Source of the DNA: Candidatus Limnocylindrales bacterium
GTDB taxonomy: Bacteria; Moduliflexota; Moduliflexia; Moduliflexales; JAUQPW01
Length of the DNA: 64,000 nucleotides
Direction: 5' to 3'
Assembly: GCA_035559535.1 (NCBI GenBank)
Contig: DATMBG010000002.1
Span: 1-64,000 of the forward strand
Below, in pieces: positions 26,294 through 36,424 of this stretch. The stretch's first letter is position 1. Each line of letters starts with the position of its first letter. The notes under the pieces are model-generated. The model was not told where the DNA came from. It was given only the letters and a program-made list of their open reading frames with translations, and made no database searches. The translations under genes were made by a program, and so were the position numbers.

Positions 26294-27535
26294 TTATAAA
26301 CTGGTCAGGTGTCTACGAATCATATCCAGGCCCATTTGAGAAGCCCTTAATTTAATGGAATTTCGGTCTCCCGAAAAATAAAACCGCTCCGATTTAGTCT
26401 CTCTACCCTCGGCTGCCAGAGCAATATAAACCAACCCAACCGGTTTCTCCGGGGTTCCACCTGACGGCCCTGCGATTCCTGTGGTGGCTAATCCCAAAGA
26501 GGTCTGGGAGATCCATCGAACTCCTTCCGCCATTGCAATGGCCGCTTCGGCACTCACTGGGCCTTTTTCCCGAATAATCTCCGGAGAAACATCCAGTAAA
26601 CTCATCTTGGCCTCATTGCTGTAAGAGATAATCCCCCGCTCAAAATAACGAGAGCTTCCTTCTACATTGGTCAATCTATGACAAATAAGACCTCCGGTAC
26701 AGGATTCGGCCACAGCCAGGGTCTTTCGATTCAGGGCTAAAAGGGATCCGACGACTTCTTCCAAGGTCTGTTCACCGGTTCCATAGAGATAGCTTCCGAG
26801 CTTTCTTCTAAGTTTATACTCCAAATCACGCCGAAGGGCCTCTACCTCTTCCGGGGTCTCACCCTTCACTTCCATGGCGATCTCCACTTCCTCTCCATAG
26901 GGAATGAGACTGAAGGTGATATTACCCTGACTACGTACAACAGACCGGACCCATTCCTCTAAGGTAGATTCTGCAAGCCCGCAGGTCTTTAAAATCAGGG
27001 TGTCCGAGGGGACCTTTTTCAACCCTTGCAGGTCCAATCGGGGTAAAACTTCCTGGGTCCAGATGGCCTTGATTTCTACCGGATCCCCGGGCAAGGCAAT
27101 CACCACCGCATCACCTTGGTGAAACAGAAATCCAGGAGACATACCGATGGGGTTTTCTAACAATTCGGTCTCAGACAAGATGAGCGCCTGCTTTTCTTCT
27201 GAACGTGGCATAACCTCCCCACGCTTTTCAAAGCGCTGTTTGATTTTATCTAAAACTTTATAATCTAAAACCAGCCGTTTATTAAGAACCCGGGATAAGA
27301 TTTTTTTGGTAATATCATAATGATGGGAGCCTAAACCACCCAGGACAAAAATTAAACCGGAGCGAAGCAAAGCCTGACGCAGTATCTCCTCTAAGTAATC
27401 TTCTCGGTTTCCCACAAAAGTGGTATAATCGACCTCAACTCCGGCGTGCAAAAGTTCCCGGGTTACCACGGCGGCTCCTAAATTTTGGGTCTGTCCAGAA
27501 GCAAGATCCTGACCAACACTGATAATTTCAACCAC
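26294..27535 (-). CDS. cinA: CinA-like NMN deamidase / ADP-ribose pyrophosphatase
   Basis: 413 residues with both CinA domains: an N-terminal MoCF-like domain (start VEIISVGQDL, then GGLGSHHYDITKKILS and FLFHQGDAVVIALPGDPVE) and a C-terminal nicotinamide-nucleotide amidohydrolase domain with AESCTGGLI and TGIAGPSGGTPEKPVG. The usual GDELL of the first motif reads GQDLA here, so the N-terminal domain may be altered. It recycles pyridine nucleotide by-products. Neighbouring pgpA and thpR match a common bacterial cinA context. Confidence 0.9.
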   Translation of the reverse strand: MVEIISVGQDLASGQTQNLGAAVVTRELLHAGVEVDYTTFVGNREDYLEEILRQALLRSGLIFVLGGLGSHHYDITKKILSRVLNKRLVLDYKVLDKIKQRFEKRGEVMPRSEEKQALILSETELLENPIGMSPGFLFHQGDAVVIALPGDPVEIKAIWTQEVLPRLDLQGLKKVPSDTLILKTCGLAESTLEEWVRSVVRSQGNITFSLIPYGEEVEIAMEVKGETPEEVEALRRDLEYKLRRKLGSYLYGTGEQTLEEVVGSLLALNRKTLAVAESCTGGLICHRLTNVEGSSRYFERGIISYSNEAKMSLLDVSPEIIREKGPVSAEAAIAMAEGVRWISQTSLGLATTGIAGPSGGTPEKPVGLVYIALAAEGRETKSERFYFSGDRNSIKLRASQMGLDMIRRHLTSL

Positions 27536-27657
27536 TAACTACCGTTTCTTATCCATCGTCCTTTTATCCCTTGTTTGTAAGGTATCCTTTAGCGGGTCAG
27601 ATAAATCCCTCTAATTATATTACTTACAAGCAATGGACAAAGGACAAAGGATAGTTT

Positions 27658-28137
27658 TTATTTTAGAAGCAAATGAACTACCTGTAAAACAAGATTTGAA
27701 TAAATACCGGCTATGGCGTCATCTGCCATCGTTCCGAATCCAGCCAGATTCGGATTTTGATCTATTTTCCGGATACCGAAAGGTTTAAAGATATCAAATA
27801 ATCTGAAAAGGAAGAACCCTCCCACAACAAACCCGATAGTTTTAGGAAGAAGAAATAAGGTAAGAAGGTAACCCACGATCTCATCTATCACCACGATACC
27901 CGGATCTGGCTGGCCTAGTACTTTTTGAATTTCGTTTGCAGCTTTAACCCCAACTAGAAAAAGAAGAAGGGTTATCCCCAGATAGAGAGTCCAGGGAAAG
28001 GGCCGGAGGATAAAATAGAGGGGAAGGGTAGCTACTGAAGCCACTGTACCCGGAGCTACAGGGGTATATCCTACATAAAATCCCGTACCGATCATATGGT
28101 AGATTTTATAAAACTTTGTAGCGGGTTTTGTGATCAT
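27658..28137 (-). CDS. pgpA: Phosphatidylglycerophosphatase A
   Basis: 159 residues with three to four membrane helices. GTGFYVGYTPVAPGTVAS at the start and DEIVGYLL in the middle mark the PgpA family, which dephosphorylates phosphatidylglycerophosphate to phosphatidylglycerol in the inner membrane. It starts three bases after proB ends, so translation is probably coupled; cinA follows 122 bases later. Confidence 0.9.
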   Translation of the reverse strand: MITKPATKFYKIYHMIGTGFYVGYTPVAPGTVASVATLPLYFILRPFPWTLYLGITLLLFLVGVKAANEIQKVLGQPDPGIVVIDEIVGYLLTLFLLPKTIGFVVGGFFLFRLFDIFKPFGIRKIDQNPNLAGFGTMADDAIAGIYSNLVLQVVHLLLK

Positions 28138-28140
28138 TCT

Positions 28141-29301
28141 TTACACCAATAAAACCAGATTATCTCGATGAATGACTTCATCTTCACCACGTTCATAACC
28201 CAGCCGGGCTTTGATTTCCCCCGATTTGGCTCCTTTGATTTTCATGATTTCCTCTGAAGAATAACTCACCAATCCCCGGGCAATTTCATGACTTTCGAGA
28301 TCTACGACACTTACCAAATCTCCGGGGACAAAGTTTCCTTCAACTTCTTTGATTCCAGAAGGAAGCAGACTGGCTCCTTGATGGCAAATGGCCGCTTTAG
28401 CACCTGAGTCTACCTTGATTCTCCCTTTGGGAAAAAGAGCATGGGCCAGCCAATTCTTCCGATTTCTCCGACGTTGAACCTGACGCTTACCGGGTAGAAA
28501 AAGCGTACCGACCTCTTCACCATGCAGAATACGTCGCACCACGTTTTTCTCATGACCATGGGCAATGACGGTATAAATGCCGAAATTCATGGCCATTTTG
28601 CAGGCCTGAAGTTTGGTATACATGCCACCCCGACTCCCTTTTGTCATCCTGGCATGCTGCGCTGCCTGTTCCATTTCCGGGGTGATATTCTCGATAACGG
28701 GAATAAACTCCAGAGAACCTTGCTGACGGGGATCTTTTGGATCCCCACTATAAACCCCAGGGATATTAGAGAGAAAAATCAACACATCGGCCTCGATCTT
28801 GTTTGCGATAAAAGCCGCCAGGGTATCGTTTTCCCCAAACTCAATTCCCTCGGTGGAGATGGTATCATTTTCGTTAACAATGGGAATTACCTGCGGGTTT
28901 TTTAACAGGTAATTAAAGGTGTTTAGGATGTTCAAGTACTTCTCCCAGATTCTAAAATCCGATCGTGTAACCATAACCTGGGCCACCCATAATCCGAATT
29001 TTTTCAAGATTTCTTGATACTTTTGCATGAGTATAACCTGTCCTACCGCTGCCGCAGCCTGCTTTATCTGGGTATTCTGTACCGAAACCAGAGGATCATA
29101 ACCCAACTTGAAAACTCCCGTTCGAACAGCGCCAGAAGTTACCATTACGATCTCTTTACCTTCTTTCTTAAGACTACTTAAATCCTCGGCCAGGTTATTC
29201 AAAAAATCCTCGTACAATTCCCCCTGGTTATCTACCAGGATATTGGTACCCGCCTTGACAACAATTCTCTTTACATGCTCAAAATAGACTTTACGATTCA
29301 T
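28141..29301 (-). CDS. proB: Glutamate 5-kinase
   Basis: 386 residues: amino-acid kinase domain (VKAGTNILV near the start, MVTSGAV, NENDT, FGENDTLAAFIA) and C-terminal PUA domain (RIKVDSGAKAAI..., NFVPGDLVSVV). It makes glutamyl-5-phosphate, the first step of proline synthesis; the PUA domain is common in bacterial ProB. Its partner proA lies 163 bases upstream on the same strand, separated by a palindrome. Confidence 0.95.
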   Translation of the reverse strand: MNRKVYFEHVKRIVVKAGTNILVDNQGELYEDFLNNLAEDLSSLKKEGKEIVMVTSGAVRTGVFKLGYDPLVSVQNTQIKQAAAAVGQVILMQKYQEILKKFGLWVAQVMVTRSDFRIWEKYLNILNTFNYLLKNPQVIPIVNENDTISTEGIEFGENDTLAAFIANKIEADVLIFLSNIPGVYSGDPKDPRQQGSLEFIPVIENITPEMEQAAQHARMTKGSRGGMYTKLQACKMAMNFGIYTVIAHGHEKNVVRRILHGEEVGTLFLPGKRQVQRRRNRKNWLAHALFPKGRIKVDSGAKAAICHQGASLLPSGIKEVEGNFVPGDLVSVVDLESHEIARGLVSYSSEEIMKIKGAKSGEIKARLGYERGEDEVIHRDNLVLLV

Positions 29302-29324
29302 ATCTTGTCCTATCTTGAGGGCAG

Positions 29325-29344
29325 GGGCGTACGGCCGTACGCCC
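29325..29344. repeat. 20-bp perfect palindrome
   Basis: GGGCGTACGGCCGTACGCCC, in the proA-proB gap. Palindromes of this kind recur in intergenic DNA of this window. Confidence 0.7.
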
Positions 29345-29464
29345 GTACTTAGGGCCAGCTATCAGGTTCTCATCTCCGGCTTCCGGTCTTTACGCCTCTG
29401 ACTACTGAGGACACAGTCCGGGTTTTGTCCATGGAATTGGAGGTCGGTCTCTCCCCTTCGACTT

Positions 29465-30733
29465 TTACTCTCGCAGCTGCCCACTTCCGTAGATGATATA
29501 TTTTGTAGAAGTTAATTCCTTGAGTCCAACCGGTCCACGGGCGTGTAATTTCTGGGTGCTGATTCCGATTTCTGCTCCCAAGCCAAATTGATTTCCATCG
29601 GTAAATCGGGTGGAAGCATTCACATATACCGCAGCAGCATCTACTTCCCAGAGAAACCTTCTGGCTTTGGTGTAATTCTCTGTGACAATGGCCTCTGAAA
29701 GCATCGAGCCATGTTTTGTAATATGCTCGATGGCTTCATCGATGCCGGTAACTACTTTAATAGACAGGATGAGATCCAGGTATTCTGTATCCCAATCTGC
29801 TTCCGTAGCCGGTTTAATATCCGGGACTATGGCCCGGGTCTGCTCACATCCTCGAATTTCAACCCCTGCTTGTTTATATCTTTGGATCATGGCCGGGAGA
29901 AACTTTTCGGCGATATCTTGATGGACGAGTAAAGTTTCCATGGCATTACAAACTCCCGGTCGTTGAACCTTGGCATTATAAGCGATTTCTTCAGCCATTT
30001 TTAAGTCCGCGTCGTTGTCCACATATACATGGCACAATCCCTTATCATGCTTGATAACGGGAATGGTCGAGTTCTCGGTTACGGTCCGGATCAGTTCCTC
30101 CCCTCCGCGGGGAATAATCACATCAATGTATTTATCTAACTTGAGCATTTCGTAGACGGCCTGACGATCCGTAGTTTTAACCATTTGAATGGCATATTCT
30201 GGAACCCCTGCCCTTTGTGCAGATTCGGTCAAAATACCGGCGAGGTACATATTGGAGTGAATGGCTTCAGAGCCCCCTCGCAAAATAACGGCATTTCCGG
30301 CCTTGAGACAGAGTCCGGCCGTATCTACGGTGACATTGGGTCGTGACTCATAAATAATACCGATCACGCCCAGAGGGACTCGAACTTTACCGATTTCCAG
30401 ACCGTTGGGTCGACGCCACATTTCGACTACCTCTCCTACAGGATCCGGCAACAGGGCGACTTCTCGAAGTCCATCGGCCATCGCTTTTATACGTCTGTCG
30501 TTGAGGAGGAGCCGGTCAATCATAGCCGACGAGAGCCCTTTACTCCGGGCATAGGCCAGATCTTTTTCATTTTCTTGTTTGATTCGCTGCTTTTGAGCTT
30601 CGATTTCATCGGCCATGGAGTGGAGGGCGTTGTTCTTGATTGTTGTGGATAAGTTGGCCAGTTTTTTAGCTGCTTGTCTGGCTTGCCGGGCAAGCCGAAT
30701 CATCTCCTCTTTTATATCCATTTTAAAACTCAT
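29465..30733 (-). CDS. proA: Glutamate-5-semialdehyde dehydrogenase
   Basis: 422 residues of the aldehyde dehydrogenase superfamily. The catalytic cysteine lies in [25 protein letters not shown] and [18 protein letters not shown] are family blocks. It reduces glutamyl phosphate to the semialdehyde, second step of proline synthesis, using NADPH. First gene of the minus-strand run ending in thpR. An alternative start four codons in (MDIKEE) is possible. Confidence 0.95.
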   Translation of the reverse strand: MSFKMDIKEEMIRLARQARQAAKKLANLSTTIKNNALHSMADEIEAQKQRIKQENEKDLAYARSKGLSSAMIDRLLLNDRRIKAMADGLREVALLPDPVGEVVEMWRRPNGLEIGKVRVPLGVIGIIYESRPNVTVDTAGLCLKAGNAVILRGGSEAIHSNMYLAGILTESAQRAGVPEYAIQMVKTTDRQAVYEMLKLDKYIDVIIPRGGEELIRTVTENSTIPVIKHDKGLCHVYVDNDADLKMAEEIAYNAKVQRPGVCNAMETLLVHQDIAEKFLPAMIQRYKQAGVEIRGCEQTRAIVPDIKPATEADWDTEYLDLILSIKVVTGIDEAIEHITKHGSMLSEAIVTENYTKARRFLWEVDAAAVYVNASTRFTDGNQFGLGAEIGISTQKLHARGPVGLKELTSTKYIIYGSGQLRE

Positions 30734-31077
30734 GGGGTTAGAAATAGCCTTCAGGTTCTAAGCCCTAGGGCTACTTTTTCAAAAGTAGAAATCCCAAATC
30801 TCGGTAGGAACATACTCCCAGGTTCGCCCGGGAGATGGATACCCATCGCTTGAAAGTACATAACAATAACCCGTCTTGTCAAGGAAAAACTATCCGGGGG
30901 ACCAACCTGAGAGATTTAAAAATTTTCAGGCGCTTTTCCTCTTGCTCCCCGGGAAAAAAAGATGTATACTTGCTCCTCAAGGAAAAAAGATGTATAAATG
31001 TAAAAGCAATTTTGTGGAATATCGGTACTAACCGATCTGCTTGGTCAGCGACTATAATTATGGTTATTTGATACAAC
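30734..31077. other. Divergent intergenic proA/surE
   Basis: 344 bases with no gene. On the minus strand a TTGACA near 30870 could serve proA, with a weak -10. On the plus strand a run of AAAAAAGATGTATA units (about 30955-30995) repeats twice. Confidence 0.45.
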
Positions 31078-31851
31078 ATGCTCATCTTAATTACAAATGA
31101 TGACGGGATTTATGCCAAAGGCATTCTGGCCCTATACCAGGAATTACAGAACCTGGGAGAGGTGATCGTGGTAGCTCCGGAGCGAGAACGGAGCGCTGTC
31201 GGTCATGCTATAACTATTTCCGATCCTCTTCGGGTCTGGCAGGTGGAACGGGGTGGGAAATTTTTTGGATATGCGGTAAACGGGACTCCTGCGGATTGCG
31301 TTAAGCTGGCGGTTAATGCTTTATTGGAAGTAAAACCGGATATCCTCATCTCGGGAATTAATCATGGCCCTAACACGGGTACTAATGTCATCTACTCGGG
31401 AACGGTTTCTGCCGCTACGGAGGGAACTATTCTGGGAATCCCATCCATTGCCGTATCCCTAGATGCTTCCCATGCGGAAAACCCAGATTTCAGCTATGCA
31501 GCTAAATTTACCCATAAACTTGCTGTAAAAGTTATGGAGGAAGGGCTTCCCAAGGGGACAACCCTCAATGTAAACATTCCTTACCTCCCGGAAGATCAGA
31601 TCAAAGGCGTTGCCATCACCCGTCAGGGAAGTTTGAAATTTACCGATACCTTTCAAATGCGGACCGATCCGCGTAATCGTCTCTACTATTGGTTAACCGG
31701 CGAGAAAATCGAGGTAGAACCCAACGGAGAAGAGGAGGAAATCGACCACCTGGTTCTAAGACAACATAAAATTTCCATTACTCCCCTTCAATATGACTTA
31801 ACCGATTATAAATTGTTGGAAGAGCTCAAAAAGTGGGATTTTGATTTATAA
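31078..31851 (+). CDS. surE: 5'-nucleotidase SurE
   Basis: 257 residues. The metal site TNDDG (D8, D9) opens the protein; SGINHGPNTGTNVIYSGTVSAA is the family signature, holding further metal ligands. It dephosphorylates nucleoside monophosphates and is tied to stationary-phase survival. The Nudix gene follows 35 bases later and may be cotranscribed. Confidence 0.95.
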   Translation: MLILITNDDGIYAKGILALYQELQNLGEVIVVAPERERSAVGHAITISDPLRVWQVERGGKFFGYAVNGTPADCVKLAVNALLEVKPDILISGINHGPNTGTNVIYSGTVSAATEGTILGIPSIAVSLDASHAENPDFSYAAKFTHKLAVKVMEEGLPKGTTLNVNIPYLPEDQIKGVAITRQGSLKFTDTFQMRTDPRNRLYYWLTGEKIEVEPNGEEEEIDHLVLRQHKISITPLQYDLTDYKLLEELKKWDFDL

Positions 31852-31886
31852 TTGCCTTTTATTTTTTGACTTAGACCGTAAAACTT

Positions 31887-32453
31887 ATGGAAACCTTTGA
31901 GGTTTTTATCAAGCGGCTTACCACCAGGCTTCAAGGAGTAAAATTTTCCTCTTCGAATTTATCCGGAAAACCTGCAGCCGTCCTGATCCCCTTCTATGAG
32001 AAGGAAAGGGAGCCTCACTTACTCCTGACCAAGCGAACTCAGACGCTTCCCCATCATAAAGGACAGGTCTGTTTTCCAGGGGGTTCTCAAAAGGACGGGG
32101 AACCTCTTCAACTCACAGCCCTGCGGGAGACCTATGAAGAACTCCGGATCTCTCCTGAACAGGTCGAAATTCTAGGACAGTTAGAGTCGATTCAAACTCG
32201 AAATAGCGGTTTTCTGGTAACTCCCGTTGTAGGGGTCCTGTGGAGGTTTCCCGGTGTATATCCCAATCCCTTCGAAGTAGAGGAAGTTCTTTCGGTCCCC
32301 TGGTCCTTCCTGGCCAACCCTCTTCATCTCCGAGAACAAAGGGTGGAAGCTTCCGGCTCTACCCTATGGGTCCCTGCTTATACCTATCAAACCCATATCA
32401 TCTGGGGCCTTACGGTCCAAATTATCAAACAGTTAATAAAGCTTTTAACCTGA
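31887..32453 (+). CDS. Nudix hydrolase, CoA pyrophosphatase type
   Basis: 188 residues. Full Nudix box: the last G of CFPGG followed by REtyEEL with correct spacing (G-X5-E-X7-RE-UxEE). The preceding LLTKRTQTLPHHKGQVCFPGG block is the mark of the NudL/UPF0035 group, which hydrolyses CoA and its esters. It follows surE closely on the same strand. Confidence 0.88.
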   Translation: METFEVFIKRLTTRLQGVKFSSSNLSGKPAAVLIPFYEKEREPHLLLTKRTQTLPHHKGQVCFPGGSQKDGEPLQLTALRETYEELRISPEQVEILGQLESIQTRNSGFLVTPVVGVLWRFPGVYPNPFEVEEVLSVPWSFLANPLHLREQRVEASGSTLWVPAYTYQTHIIWGLTVQIIKQLIKLLT

Positions 32454-32528
32454 CCCATCAACCCGAGTGGTCGGTATCCGGCATACTGTGAAGATGGCTA
32501 AATTCAGGGAAAATACCAGGAAAATCCC

Positions 32529-32557
32529 TTGACATAACCCCATTTCACTGGTAGGTT
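32529..32557 (+). promoter_or_regulatory. Sigma-70-like promoter
   Basis: TTGACA (32529-32534), 17-base spacer, TAGGTT. It lies 52 bases before the gene at 32609. Confidence 0.5.
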
Positions 32558-32608
32558 TTTTTTCATCTTACGAGTTTAAATTCTTTAAAAAAGGAGGATA
32601 ATATCATT

Positions 32609-33301
32609 ATGACATTAACATTATCAGCTATTTTAAACGACCTGGGGACCAACCTCATCGAGTTTTTAAAAAGTGCCGACCCCAATATGATTCTGCTCCT
32701 GCTACTGATTAGCGGTGTTCTGTTTCTGGGTTTATTGATTCTGAGTTTTGTTTTGGCTTTTAAAATTGGAAGCCGGATAGGGAAAAAATCCAAGGAGCGG
32801 GAATTGGAAGCCAAATTGGAGGCCAGTTCCAAAGAGTTTGATTCCAAACTTCAAGAGACGATGAACGAGATCAGTATCTTCAAGAAAGCCCTCTCCGAAT
32901 TTTTCGATAACAAGGCAGGGGATATTTATAAAGAGAATCAAGAACTCAAGCACAAAGTAGATATTCTGGAGAGAAATCTTAAAAGATTTCAAGAAAAAGT
33001 GGGGAGTAGTCTGGGTCTGATGGGATTTGGGAGTGGCAAGAAAGCCCAGTTATTGGCCGACCTCATGTTGGAAAATCAACTCCTTGAGGAGAGGCTTTAT
33101 CAGCTTAATCAGCAAATCAAAGAGGAACGGGACAAAATGCTAGAACGGGATCTTCAGAACATCAGTTACAAGAAGGTTATGTTCTCGAAGTTCCTGGAAA
33201 GTGAAGAAGCTCGGGAGCAGTTTAAGCGCTTCCTACAAGACGAGAAAAACCTGGAGGCAGCTCGCCGACCGGTCCAAGAACTACCGGGTAAAACGGAGTA
33301 A
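32609..33301 (+). CDS. Membrane-anchored coiled-coil protein, unknown function
   Basis: 230 residues. One strong membrane helix at about 28-52 (LLLLLISGVLFLGLLILSFV region), then a charged helical tail with long heptad-like stretches rich in E, K, L and Q (about 60-225). It starts after a very good AAGGAGG. It looks like a cytoplasmic coiled coil tethered to the inner membrane. I do not recognise a family. The gene is single and has its own promoter. Confidence 0.7.
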   Translation: MTLTLSAILNDLGTNLIEFLKSADPNMILLLLLISGVLFLGLLILSFVLAFKIGSRIGKKSKERELEAKLEASSKEFDSKLQETMNEISIFKKALSEFFDNKAGDIYKENQELKHKVDILERNLKRFQEKVGSSLGLMGFGSGKKAQLLADLMLENQLLEERLYQLNQQIKEERDKMLERDLQNISYKKVMFSKFLESEEAREQFKRFLQDEKNLEAARRPVQELPGKTE

Positions 33302-33418
33302 AGCAGGGATAGTAGCCGATGGGCAAAAACCTTGGGATAAGTGGGCAGCAGGCGGTGGACAGCCGGTAGAAGATACCGGATAAAGGATCCACCACCCCCT
33401 GCCTACTCTCTTTTTACC

Positions 33419-35185
33419 ATGCTAGTCTTTGCCACCTATTTTGACTACTTTAGTGGAGAAAAGCAAGGATTTGGGCAGTGGATTCTTCCGGCAAATTATC
33501 TGGGTCTGGGCAATCCAGAAAGGAATGCAAGACCGATACCCGGGGCGGAACCCTGGAAGCGTAATATCTGGGTGGGGACTCCAGGAGATTATCCTTTTAT
33601 TGGGCCTTACAACAGCCTAGACCCTGAAGTCATGCGCTGGCATATCCGGTGTGCAAAGGCGGCAGGCATCGATGGATTTTTACTTTATGTTTTGGAATGG
33701 GAGGAACGAAAGCCCCAGGGGAACCCTCAAATCGGACAGTTATTGGATCTTGCAGCCCAGGAGGGAAATTTCCACATAGGATTCATCGATCACTACACCA
33801 GTTGGGGAACCGTTCTCTTCGAACCCACGAAATTCTTGAAAAAAACCCGGGTTGTAAAAAAACTCCCGTCAGGAATCGAAGAACCCATCCTATCCTTTAA
33901 AACAGAGGGTTCCCTCTTATTTCGAAAATCCCTTCAAAAAGACCCGGCTCGACGTTCTGATACCCGATCCTCTCAGGATAATCTTAATAAATCTATCGGT
34001 CTGGGAAAAGATCGGATTGCCGAAATGCTTAACCGATACAAAGCCCATCCCGCCTATCTGCGGATTAATGGAAAGCCGGTTATTGGTATTCCTTTCATCG
34101 ATGAGAATATTACGGCTCCCCAGTTCGAGGATTTGATTCAAGGCATCAAAACCCGACTCCATCCCCCTGAAGATCTTTATGTCATAGCCATCGTCGTCCA
34201 AATTTATAATTTTGTCGATCTCAACCATTTCCCCAATACCTACCTGAGTCTTAAACCGAACCGACCCTGGGCCGAAATTGGAGTTGACTGTTATACAAGC
34301 TGGACCCCCAATGGGATGGTAGAAGCTTCCTATGCCACTAAACTGATTACTTATAAAAATTATGTGGCCGATGCTAAAAAATTTAGAAAAGATACCATGG
34401 CTCCTATGATGCCGGGTTTTAATGATGATGACTGGCGGCCTGGTTCGAATCCTGCCAAAACTTTGGATAGGGCCGGGGGTGAAAATTGGCGACAGCAGAT
34501 CAAAGCGGCAATCCAGGCCAGGTCAGATTTTATCTTAATCCAGGCCTGGAATGAATGGCATGAGGGTTCTCAAATCGAACCCTCGGTCAGTTATTACGAT
34601 ATCTACCACAACCCCTATGCCTATTTATACCTGCGAATACTCGCCGAGGAGCTGGGTAGAACCTGGGAGACTCCTCCTACGCCACCTCTAGAGAGCGTAG
34701 ATTCCTTGATGCGCCCCTTCCTTCAAGTTGTTCAACCTAAACCTCAACCTCCACCTTCGCCCCAACCTCCTTCTCCACCTTCACCGGGTCTCTTTGAATT
34801 TTCCGCTGTAAGCCTTCCCCATCAGATAGGTCGGGCAGAACTCGATGGCTGGTCTGCAATCGTTGGTCAGGATAATCCCAAGAAGTATCTCTGCTATGGA
34901 CCCTATACTGCCGGAATACCGGCCGGTATCCACCGGGCCCTTTTCAGTTTAATGATCGATAATAACCGGGCCGGCAACAGCGTGGTGGTAACCCTGGATG
35001 TTCGGGATGCAACAACCCGGAAAATCCTTGGAAAAAAGGATGTTCGACGAAGAGATTTCCGTGCCCCTTTCCAATATCAAGACTTTGAGGTCCCGTTTCG
35101 AAACTCAGCAGGCCATCAACTCGAATTCCGAACTTTATGGCATGGAAGTGCCTGGATTAAGCAGAGTAAAGTTACCATACTCTGA
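33419..35185 (+). CDS. GH99/WbsX-like glycoside hydrolase with C-terminal beta domain
   Basis: 588 residues from ATG 33419. The barrel has blocks typical of GH71/GH99/WbsX proteins: FATYFDYFSG near the start, HIRCAKAAGIDGFLLYV, and AWNEWHEGSQIEPS near residue 400. A proline-rich linker (PKPQPPPSPQPPSPPSPG) joins a 115-residue beta-rich domain, probably carbohydrate binding. There is no signal peptide, although the linker is typical of exported proteins; the open frame upstream (from 33341) does not supply one. Substrate unknown, perhaps a mannan or envelope glycan. Confidence 0.7.
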   Translation: MLVFATYFDYFSGEKQGFGQWILPANYLGLGNPERNARPIPGAEPWKRNIWVGTPGDYPFIGPYNSLDPEVMRWHIRCAKAAGIDGFLLYVLEWEERKPQGNPQIGQLLDLAAQEGNFHIGFIDHYTSWGTVLFEPTKFLKKTRVVKKLPSGIEEPILSFKTEGSLLFRKSLQKDPARRSDTRSSQDNLNKSIGLGKDRIAEMLNRYKAHPAYLRINGKPVIGIPFIDENITAPQFEDLIQGIKTRLHPPEDLYVIAIVVQIYNFVDLNHFPNTYLSLKPNRPWAEIGVDCYTSWTPNGMVEASYATKLITYKNYVADAKKFRKDTMAPMMPGFNDDDWRPGSNPAKTLDRAGGENWRQQIKAAIQARSDFILIQAWNEWHEGSQIEPSVSYYDIYHNPYAYLYLRILAEELGRTWETPPTPPLESVDSLMRPFLQVVQPKPQPPPSPQPPSPPSPGLFEFSAVSLPHQIGRAELDGWSAIVGQDNPKKYLCYGPYTAGIPAGIHRALFSLMIDNNRAGNSVVVTLDVRDATTRKILGKKDVRRRDFRAPFQYQDFEVPFRNSAGHQLEFRTLWHGSAWIKQSKVTIL

Positions 35186-35409
35186 AAATACTTGAGAGTA
35201 GCCGGATTTCGTAGGGTATCGAGAGGGTTTACCCAGGAAGAGACACGAAGAAAAGGGAAGGGGAAGTAGTGGAGAAATTATTTTATACCGGCACCTCCTT
35301 ACTTCCATACCCTCTCCAGCCCTTCGTAAGTTACTATTTAAAAACCGTAAAAAATATGGCCAACTATCCGGAGAAATAATATTTTCAATGTTCCCCGGGA
35401 TCCCTCAAT

Positions 35410-36033
35410 TCACGAAGGACGTATCCCAATATGATAGGCCGAGTAAGGGTCCCCATTACGAATGCAGTGGGTTCGGATAACCTCGGTATCTAAAAGCTTC
35501 GATAAAAAACGAAAAACCATGTTACAGACATAGGGATACTTTATTGCAATTCGGTGGGAAGGACAGTTGTATTCCCGCAGGATGTAGCCGTCGGCATTTT
35601 TCTCGAGCTCCGGAAGGAATCCCTGCTCGTCCAGAATCTTGACCATCTCCCGAATACGCCCCTGCAAATCTTTCCCTTTCATTCGGTCCTGGTGATTTGC
35701 AATCCAGGTCTGGCCGATCTGTTCAAAAACCCGATCAATTCCTTCCTCCCCATACAGAGCTTTCACGGCGTCAATCAAGGAATCGGCAAGGATATGATAA
35801 GATTTTGGGAAAATATCATGGGCCTCTTCCGTCAAAGCATAAACGAACCGGGGCCGGCCGATCTCCTGTCTTAATTCTTTAAACTCAACCAATCCATCAT
35901 TAAGAAGTCCGGCCATATGCTGACGGACGGCAGTCGGACCTATTCCCAATACCTTACAGAGCTCATCTACCGTCATCCCGCCTCGTTTTTGTAAGTGGGT
36001 TAGAATTTTATATCGTGTGGTGGTTTTCTTCAT
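35410..36033 (-). CDS. SufR-like (COG2345) winged-helix regulator
   Basis: 207 residues. N-terminal winged helix (KILTHLQKRGGMTVDELCKVLGIGPTAVRQH) with wing GRPRFVY. The C-terminal region has cysteines in YNCPSH, YVCNM and HCIRNGD, matching three of the four iron-sulfur ligands of SufR; the fourth position reads Ser in DPYSAY. It may sense iron-sulfur status or bind a modified cluster. No suf genes are adjacent; the target is not evident. Confidence 0.72.
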   Translation of the reverse strand: MKKTTTRYKILTHLQKRGGMTVDELCKVLGIGPTAVRQHMAGLLNDGLVEFKELRQEIGRPRFVYALTEEAHDIFPKSYHILADSLIDAVKALYGEEGIDRVFEQIGQTWIANHQDRMKGKDLQGRIREMVKILDEQGFLPELEKNADGYILREYNCPSHRIAIKYPYVCNMVFRFLSKLLDTEVIRTHCIRNGDPYSAYHIGIRPS

Positions 36034-36424
36034 GAACGTTTCTCTTTCCTATAAAATAAAAAGCTGCTTTGACGACTCGTTTTTCCTCCAGAAAGAAAAA
36101 TCTTCTCTTTCATTAACGATAGGAAATTCCCCCGAAATAGTCAAAGAATTTCTTGAAAAATTTAAAAAATCCCCATCTGTTGAAGGCTTCAATTACAACT
36201 TTCTAGATATTTAATCTATTTTTTCTGTTTAAACAAAAAAAATAGATTGACATTTTATGATCTCGACTATATGGTTAAAAGTAGGTTAAAACCTGCTCCC
36301 AAAAAGCTTTGGGAAGGTGTAAAAGTCCGGTCACTGAATCTAACTTTACCGATTTCCCAACAGGAGAAGATTAAAAGTCACTGCTTCTTTTCAGAAGCAG
36401 GTACTTTTAATCCAGAATTATTCT
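36034..36424. other. Intergenic with promoter and large hairpin
   Basis: 391 bases between the SufR-like gene and the secreted protein gene. It holds a TTGACA at 36247-36252, with TATGGT 17 bases on, and a 40-base hairpin at 36371-36410. Two short open frames here start at weak codons and resemble nothing. Confidence 0.5.
36371..36410. repeat. 40-base hairpin before the secreted-protein gene
   Basis: TTAAAAGT and ACTTTTAA form the outer stem, CTGCTTCT and AGAAGCAG the inner stem, with a 2x2 mismatch between and a four-base loop. It ends 14 bases before the start codon, so it could be an operator or an RNA element covering the leader. Confidence 0.6.
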
